Below, in pieces: positions 63,181 to 64,000 of a stretch of 64,000 nt of DNA. Each line of letters opens with the position of its first letter. Position 1 is the stretch's first letter. The notes beneath the pieces are model-generated. The model had not been told where the DNA came from. It was given only the letters and a program-made list of their open reading frames with translations, and searched no databases. Source of the DNA: Agapetus fuscipes (Eukaryota; Arthropoda; Insecta; Trichoptera; Glossosomatidae); the NCBI GenBank assembly GCA_951799405.1, contig OX637345.1, positions 9,610,001 through 9,674,000 on the forward strand. The letters run 5' to 3'. A program made the position numbers and the translations under genes.

Positions 63181-64000
63181 ATTATAAGTCACAGAACTAT
63201 TATTTGTATTATAATTATTGTATGTTTTGCTCACTTTATGATTGTCAATACATTCTCATTGACTGCCCAAGTAACCACTTTAGTCGTCCTTAGTTGTGAA
63301 AATTGTCTTTAGGTCTTATAAGGCTCATAAAAAGGTTAATGCTTTGCTATTTGGTCATATAAATGGCTTGAGGATAACTTATACGTCCAAAAACCAACTG
63401 GTTATTATTTCAACGTAGAAGTTGCTGACAAGAGGTTAAATTAACGTTTTTGTGACTTAAGTTTCAAGAGCTTATAGTCCGATGATCTTAAGGTTGTCTA
63501 AGACTCCTGATTACGTTCTAGAGAGGTTGGCATTTGCTAAAGTGAGAGCTAAAGGTTATTTTTTTAATATTGTTAGAACCATAAAGTAAAAGAATGTTGA
63601 AATTGCTTTAGGTTGTATAAGACTTGTCTAGACAAACAAATTAGGACTGCGTGGTAAAAACCTAAACCAATAGGCTGTCTTCAGGAGCTACAAGTATAAT
63701 ATTATAATGCTTTAAAAGGCATTCTCAACAGCTGTTAGTTGTCTACGGAATTTCAAAGCAATACGTTGCCTAGTAAGATGAACCGACACAGGGTGATATC
63801 AAAGAAATTCAATGGAAATTTTAAACGTAAAGTCCGTAATTTTTTTTTACGAATTATCAATACACCGGTAAGTTTTTATTATTTTTTATGGTAGGTAGTT
63901 CGGTGAATGGTAAAGACTACAAAGCATCTTAAATATTACTATTATTATTCATTTATTGTATTATTATTAATTATATATTTCTATTGTTATTAATTATTTA
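63181..64000. other. AT-rich DNA without recognisable features
   Basis: No gene, RNA or repeat is recognised. The last 60 bp are (ATT)-rich. Confidence 0.4.

Overview
The window is eukaryotic nuclear DNA, most likely from an arthropod and probably an insect. The genes are broken by GT-AG introns, the non-coding DNA is AT-rich, the exons are GC-rich, and most of the sequence is transposable-element debris. I cannot name the species from the sequence alone.

Four host genes can be read. (1) ATG2, the autophagy lipid-transfer protein, lies on the minus strand. Thirteen exons from 18767 down to 3355 encode about the first 818 residues in one unbroken frame; the rest lies off the left edge. (2) DNA polymerase iota (19238-21001, plus) starts about 470 bp from ATG2 in a head-to-head arrangement and is almost intronless. 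(3) A p31comet / MAD2L1-binding-protein homologue (35497-38204, plus, 3 exons, 329 aa). (4) A phytanoyl-CoA dioxygenase-like Fe(II)/2-oxoglutarate oxygenase (43193-47483, plus, 4 exons, 272 aa). A cluster of three NRF-1/EWG-like palindromes near 52.05-52.25 kb, followed by a strong splice donor at 52.40 kb, may be the promoter and first exon of another gene running right. No operon-like logic is expected. The only likely functional link is the shared ATG2/POLI promoter interval.

The rest is repeats. One LINE family dominates: its RT C-terminal tail (ERM...GRGRPRKVWMDQI) is followed by a ~330-bp 3' UTR ending in (AGATT)n or (ATTATAG)n. The UTR alone occurs about 35 times on both strands, and at 58.94-60.74 kb it has become a ~264-bp tandem array with a three-unit higher-order period. 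Two tRNA-derived SINE families with intact A and B boxes, at least seven further groups of LINE 3' relics, palindromic MITEs, Harbinger-like MITEs with TTA/TAA duplications, Helitron-like 3' ends and two minisatellites (85 and 69 bp) are also present. Nesting is common and often datable.

The most interesting items are: a hammerhead-ribozyme-like motif with correctly placed stems at 61.07-61.13 kb inside an inverted repeat, with weaker relatives elsewhere; two AATT-bordered DNA elements (30.79-31.48 and 48.67-49.68 kb) carrying transposase-like fragments and reiterated short motifs; a 3.2-kb composite with 14-bp terminal inverted repeats (32.00-35.19 kb); and an internally duplicated ATG2 exon that uses an apparent GC splice donor.

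All calls come from reading and conceptual translation. No database search was run.
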